Of a stretch of 22,886 nt of DNA, positions 20,304 to 22,886 are shown piece by piece (the stretch's first letter is position 1; each line of letters begins with the position of its first letter). Made by a program: the position numbers and the translations under genes. The notes under the pieces are model-generated. The model made no database searches. It saw only the letters and a list, made by a program, of their open reading frames with translations, and was not told the origin of the DNA. Source of the DNA: Mesotaenium endlicherianum (taxonomy: Eukaryota; Streptophyta; Zygnematophyceae; Zygnematales; Mesotaeniaceae); the NCBI GenBank assembly GCA_009602735.1, contig WELA01010110.1:170197-193082 (forward strand). Direction: 5' to 3'.

Positions 20304-21049
20304 TGAAAGGGGCAAAGTGCCCTAGTGGAAGCGTAGTGACTCACGAGGAAAGGAACTAGTTGCAATCATGCTAAAGAGTGCAGCGGCATATCACTAACAA
20401 AGCTTAGGAAAAATACTCAACATTTTGAGTGGCAAGAAATTGCTCACAAATGATGTAGGATGAAAGGCCTTGTCATTACAAACCCGTAGAAATTTACAAA
20501 AGTGATAACAGATAAGAAATAAAGAAGTTATGCCTATTTATAATTTTCTGCCTAAGTGCTCCTCCCTAGGAGGAAGCTACGGATTTTCCTAAGTGTTTGT
20601 CAAATCGTCCCTTCCAGAATATTCGTGAGTAAGCCAGATCAGTCTAATCTGACGTGTCGGGCCGAATTGACGTCCACATACATGCATCGACATTACTAGA
20701 ATATTCTATCTTAGACGCGCTAGGCTAAACCGAAACTTCTAGGTAAATCGACCTAGTCGGCACTCCGCGTCAGCCGAACTTACGTGAAGGTTCGAGTTCA
20801 TTCTAACGGGCCAGATCGCTCGACGCTGTCGGTCAATCCGACGGTCGCGCTCACCGCGAATTAAGGACAGTCGTCAACCGACCTCAAAACTAATTAAACT
20901 TCGGAAATCCATAACTCTCTCAATACTTGACCAAATTCGATGAACTTTATATCAAAATGACCACAAAAATGCACTCTACACTACTATATACAATCAAAAC
21001 ATACTTTCATGAAACTCAAAAATGTACTTTATAATTCTATGACCTTACA
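20304..21049 (-). repeat. 5' LTR of element A
   Basis: 746 bp, TGTAAGGTCATAG ... CCCCTTTCA on the minus strand, with a TATAAATA promoter-like box at 20535-20542. Full length; used here as the reference for the other three family-A LTR copies. Confidence 0.94.
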
Positions 21050-21379
21050 ACAGTAAACTCATTCCCTGTATATATGCTAGGCATTGCTCTCGAGTTCGGC
21101 ATTTGGAAACAAGGCCAACTCTCTGGTACAGCTTACTGAGAGAGATCTGAATCCAAGGCTAGAAGCCATTGATACGCACTGTCTTCCAACCTTGCTTATG
21201 TATGAGTTTACTGATTGCATTATTGATGCTAGATTACTTGCATTTGAGTTACAAGTATAATTCACTGCTAGTGTGTGGTCCTCTGCTGTTAATTAACGGA
21301 AAATACCATAAAGAATACTTGCTGATATAAAGATATTTATTAATTGTTAATCGCCTATTTGGTAAGTCAATTCATTTCA
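21050..21379 (+). mobile_element. LTR of family C, right copy, second part
   Basis: Continues the LTR interrupted at 16619 and ends ATTCATTTCA. Begins with the right-hand target duplication of element A (ACAGT, 21050-21054). Joined to the first part it gives about 706 bp against 718 bp for the left copy. Confidence 0.85.
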
Positions 21380-22886
21380 ATCTGGCTCCAGCAGTACTCC
21401 CTCCTCGACAGCTTGGACTTCTTCTGAATGTGGGTCAGAGCTAGATGATCTGTAATCACCTTAAAGGCTTTACCATGTTAGTATGCTCTCCACTGTTTGA
21501 GCACATGAACGATAGCTAGCAGCTCTTTATCATGCACTGAGTAATTAATCTCCGCTGGATTACATTTCATAGACTCGTACAACACAGGGTGCCACTCCTG
21601 CCTTACCTTACCATCCTTTGTGGTTTTGTCCGCAGGCTGCAACAAAATAGCACCCATGGCAAAGTCAGAGGCATCAGTGACCACCTGCACCGGTTTGCTC
21701 GGGTCATACACGGCTAGCACTGGGGCAGAACAAAGGGCATCTTTAAGGGTCTGGAACGCTACCTGCTGCTCTTCCCCCCACACATACCCTATGTCTTTCT
21801 TAGTAAGGTCAGTTACTAAACTGGCCTTTGTGGAATAATTCTCAATAAATCTCCTATAGTAGTTAGCCAACCCGAGGAAGGATCTAAGTTCAGAGACAAG
21901 CTGTGGTACTGGCCAGTCCCTTATGGTCTGGACTTTCTTAGGGTCCACACTGATGCCCTCTTTACTGACAACGTGGCCTAAGAATTCAATACTTTCCTTT
22001 AAGAAATCACACTTGCTCATTTTAGCATATAACTGATTTCTTCTTAGAATGTTCATGACTGTCTTTAAGTGTTCAACGTGCTAAGTCTCATCTTTAGAGA
22101 AAATTAAAATATCATCCAGGAAAACTTGCACAAACTTATCCAAATAAGGTCTGAAAATGTCATTCATAGCACCCACGAAGGTAGCAGGAGCATTAGTCAG
22201 TCCAAATGGCATCACGTTGAACTCATAATGTCCATAACGTGTGCGGAAGGCAGTCTTGTGTTCATCCCCCTCAGCAATTCTGATTTGATGATAACCACTC
22301 TTGAGATCTATCTTAGTGAACACCTTAGCACCAGACAGGGTATCAAGCAAGTCCTCGATTCTGGGTAAGGCATACTTCTTCTTTATTGTAATTCTATTCA
22401 GAGCTCTTTAATCCACACACATTCCACATAGGACAAGCCATAAGTGCGTTGCCAAGGAGGCTGACTACCCGGTAATAAATCAATTCGATGATCGACTTCC
22501 CTCTTAGGGGGTAGTGCTGGAGGCATATTTAATACATGCGTGTACTGAGCAACGATTTTTGCAGTAGTAGGGTGCTTCGGACGGCTTACCTTTCTCTCCA
22601 CCACTTCTTTAGGTTGAGGAGGTACCTCTCTTAGCAGCAGACAGAACATTATGTCTTCCTTCTGGTTCCAGCTTTTGACAAACTCCATTGCATTCAGCAA
22701 CTTGCATCCTTCTGGAAGCCTCTTCTTTTCCTTCATTTGCCATCCACACAGGACAAGAGGAAGAGCACTGGTGGGTGCCAAGTCAGTCTGCCCATCACTG
22801 GCTCCTCTCACTTTAACTGTACCTCTGCTCCAACACACTTCAGCTTGATGTCTATTAAGCCAGGACCTGCCTAGCACGAGATCATA
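21380..22886 (-). pseudogene. Gypsy-type pol fragment B: protease end, RT, RNase H
   Basis: Runs off the right edge. On the minus strand: protease end (LGRSWLNRHQAEVCW), linker, RT N-terminus (LPPKREVDHRIDLLPGSQPP), then a deletion of roughly 50-60 codons with frameshift near 22435. RT continues ([51 protein letters not shown]) to the catalytic FLDDILIFS, then the connection ([30 protein letters not shown]) and RNase H ([43 protein letters not shown]). In-frame stops occur near 22425, 22081 and 21478. Homology ends at the Trp after LSRRE, at the family C LTR border; integrase is absent. It is probably not the missing part of A: it carries its own protease end and is separated from A by LTR C. 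Confidence 0.92.

Larger units (their letters stand above)
16620..21049 (-). mobile_element. Ty3/gypsy chromovirus-like element A, internally deleted
   Basis: On the minus strand the order is 5' LTR (21049-20304), primer-binding site, gag, protease, truncated foreign LTR, integrase tail, chromodomain, polypurine tract, 3' LTR (17188-16620). The two terminal LTRs differ by about nine substitutions over 569 shared bases by eye, plus one 177-bp deletion, indicating a fairly recent insertion. The element lacks RT, RNase H and the first two catalytic Asp of integrase, so it cannot move by itself. Confidence 0.92.

Noticed and set aside
18927..20359. Several plus-strand frames of 69-123 codons
   Set aside because: Antisense shadows of gag and protease of element A.

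Overview
This is a eukaryotic nuclear window, most likely from a streptophyte (green plant lineage). The evidence is two spliceosomal protein genes of plant type and plant-style Ty3/gypsy LTR retrotransposons, one of them with a chromodomain. The plant GAE genes I remember from angiosperms are single-exon, but the copy here has 12 exons. That, together with the heavy repeat load, suggests a streptophyte alga (Chara-like) or another non-seed plant. This placement is inference.

Layout. 1-3478: no gene recognised; low-complexity and hairpin sequence only. 3524-8167 (+): a complete UDP-glucuronate 4-epimerase gene (GAE). I assembled it from 12 exons whose phases all agree; they sum to 1341 nt, or 446 codons plus stop. 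It begins with a type II membrane anchor, uses one GC-AG intron, and carries a 61-bp minisatellite in its last intron. 9508-10074 (-): a two-exon, 100-residue HMG-box protein, convergent with GAE, with a short poly-glycine tail. 10339-12183: intergenic, with one diverged inverted-repeat pair. 12189-12932 (+): a solo LTR of family A with a perfect 5-bp target duplication. 12938-14254: no gene recognised.

14260-22886 is a nest of retroelements. Two copies of an LTR of about 0.7 kb (family C, 14260-14977 and 16239-16619 plus 21050-21379) face in opposite directions around a decayed gag-only interior with a polypurine tract. Into the right-hand C LTR a chromovirus-like Ty3/gypsy element (family A, 16620-21049, minus strand) has inserted. 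It retains LTR, primer-binding site, gag, protease, the integrase tail, chromodomain, polypurine tract and LTR. Its reverse transcriptase, RNase H and the rest of integrase are gone, replaced by a truncated family-A LTR that looks like a second, nested insertion. At the right edge (21380-22886, minus) lies a broken pol fragment (protease end, RT, RNase H) of another gypsy-like element (B), cut off exactly at the C LTR.

The two host genes are not functionally linked: GAE serves Golgi nucleotide-sugar supply for pectin, HMGB serves chromatin. I found no new biological system. The most informative content is the readable order of transposition events, including an unoccupied copy of the insertion site inside the same window, and the structure of the GAE gene.
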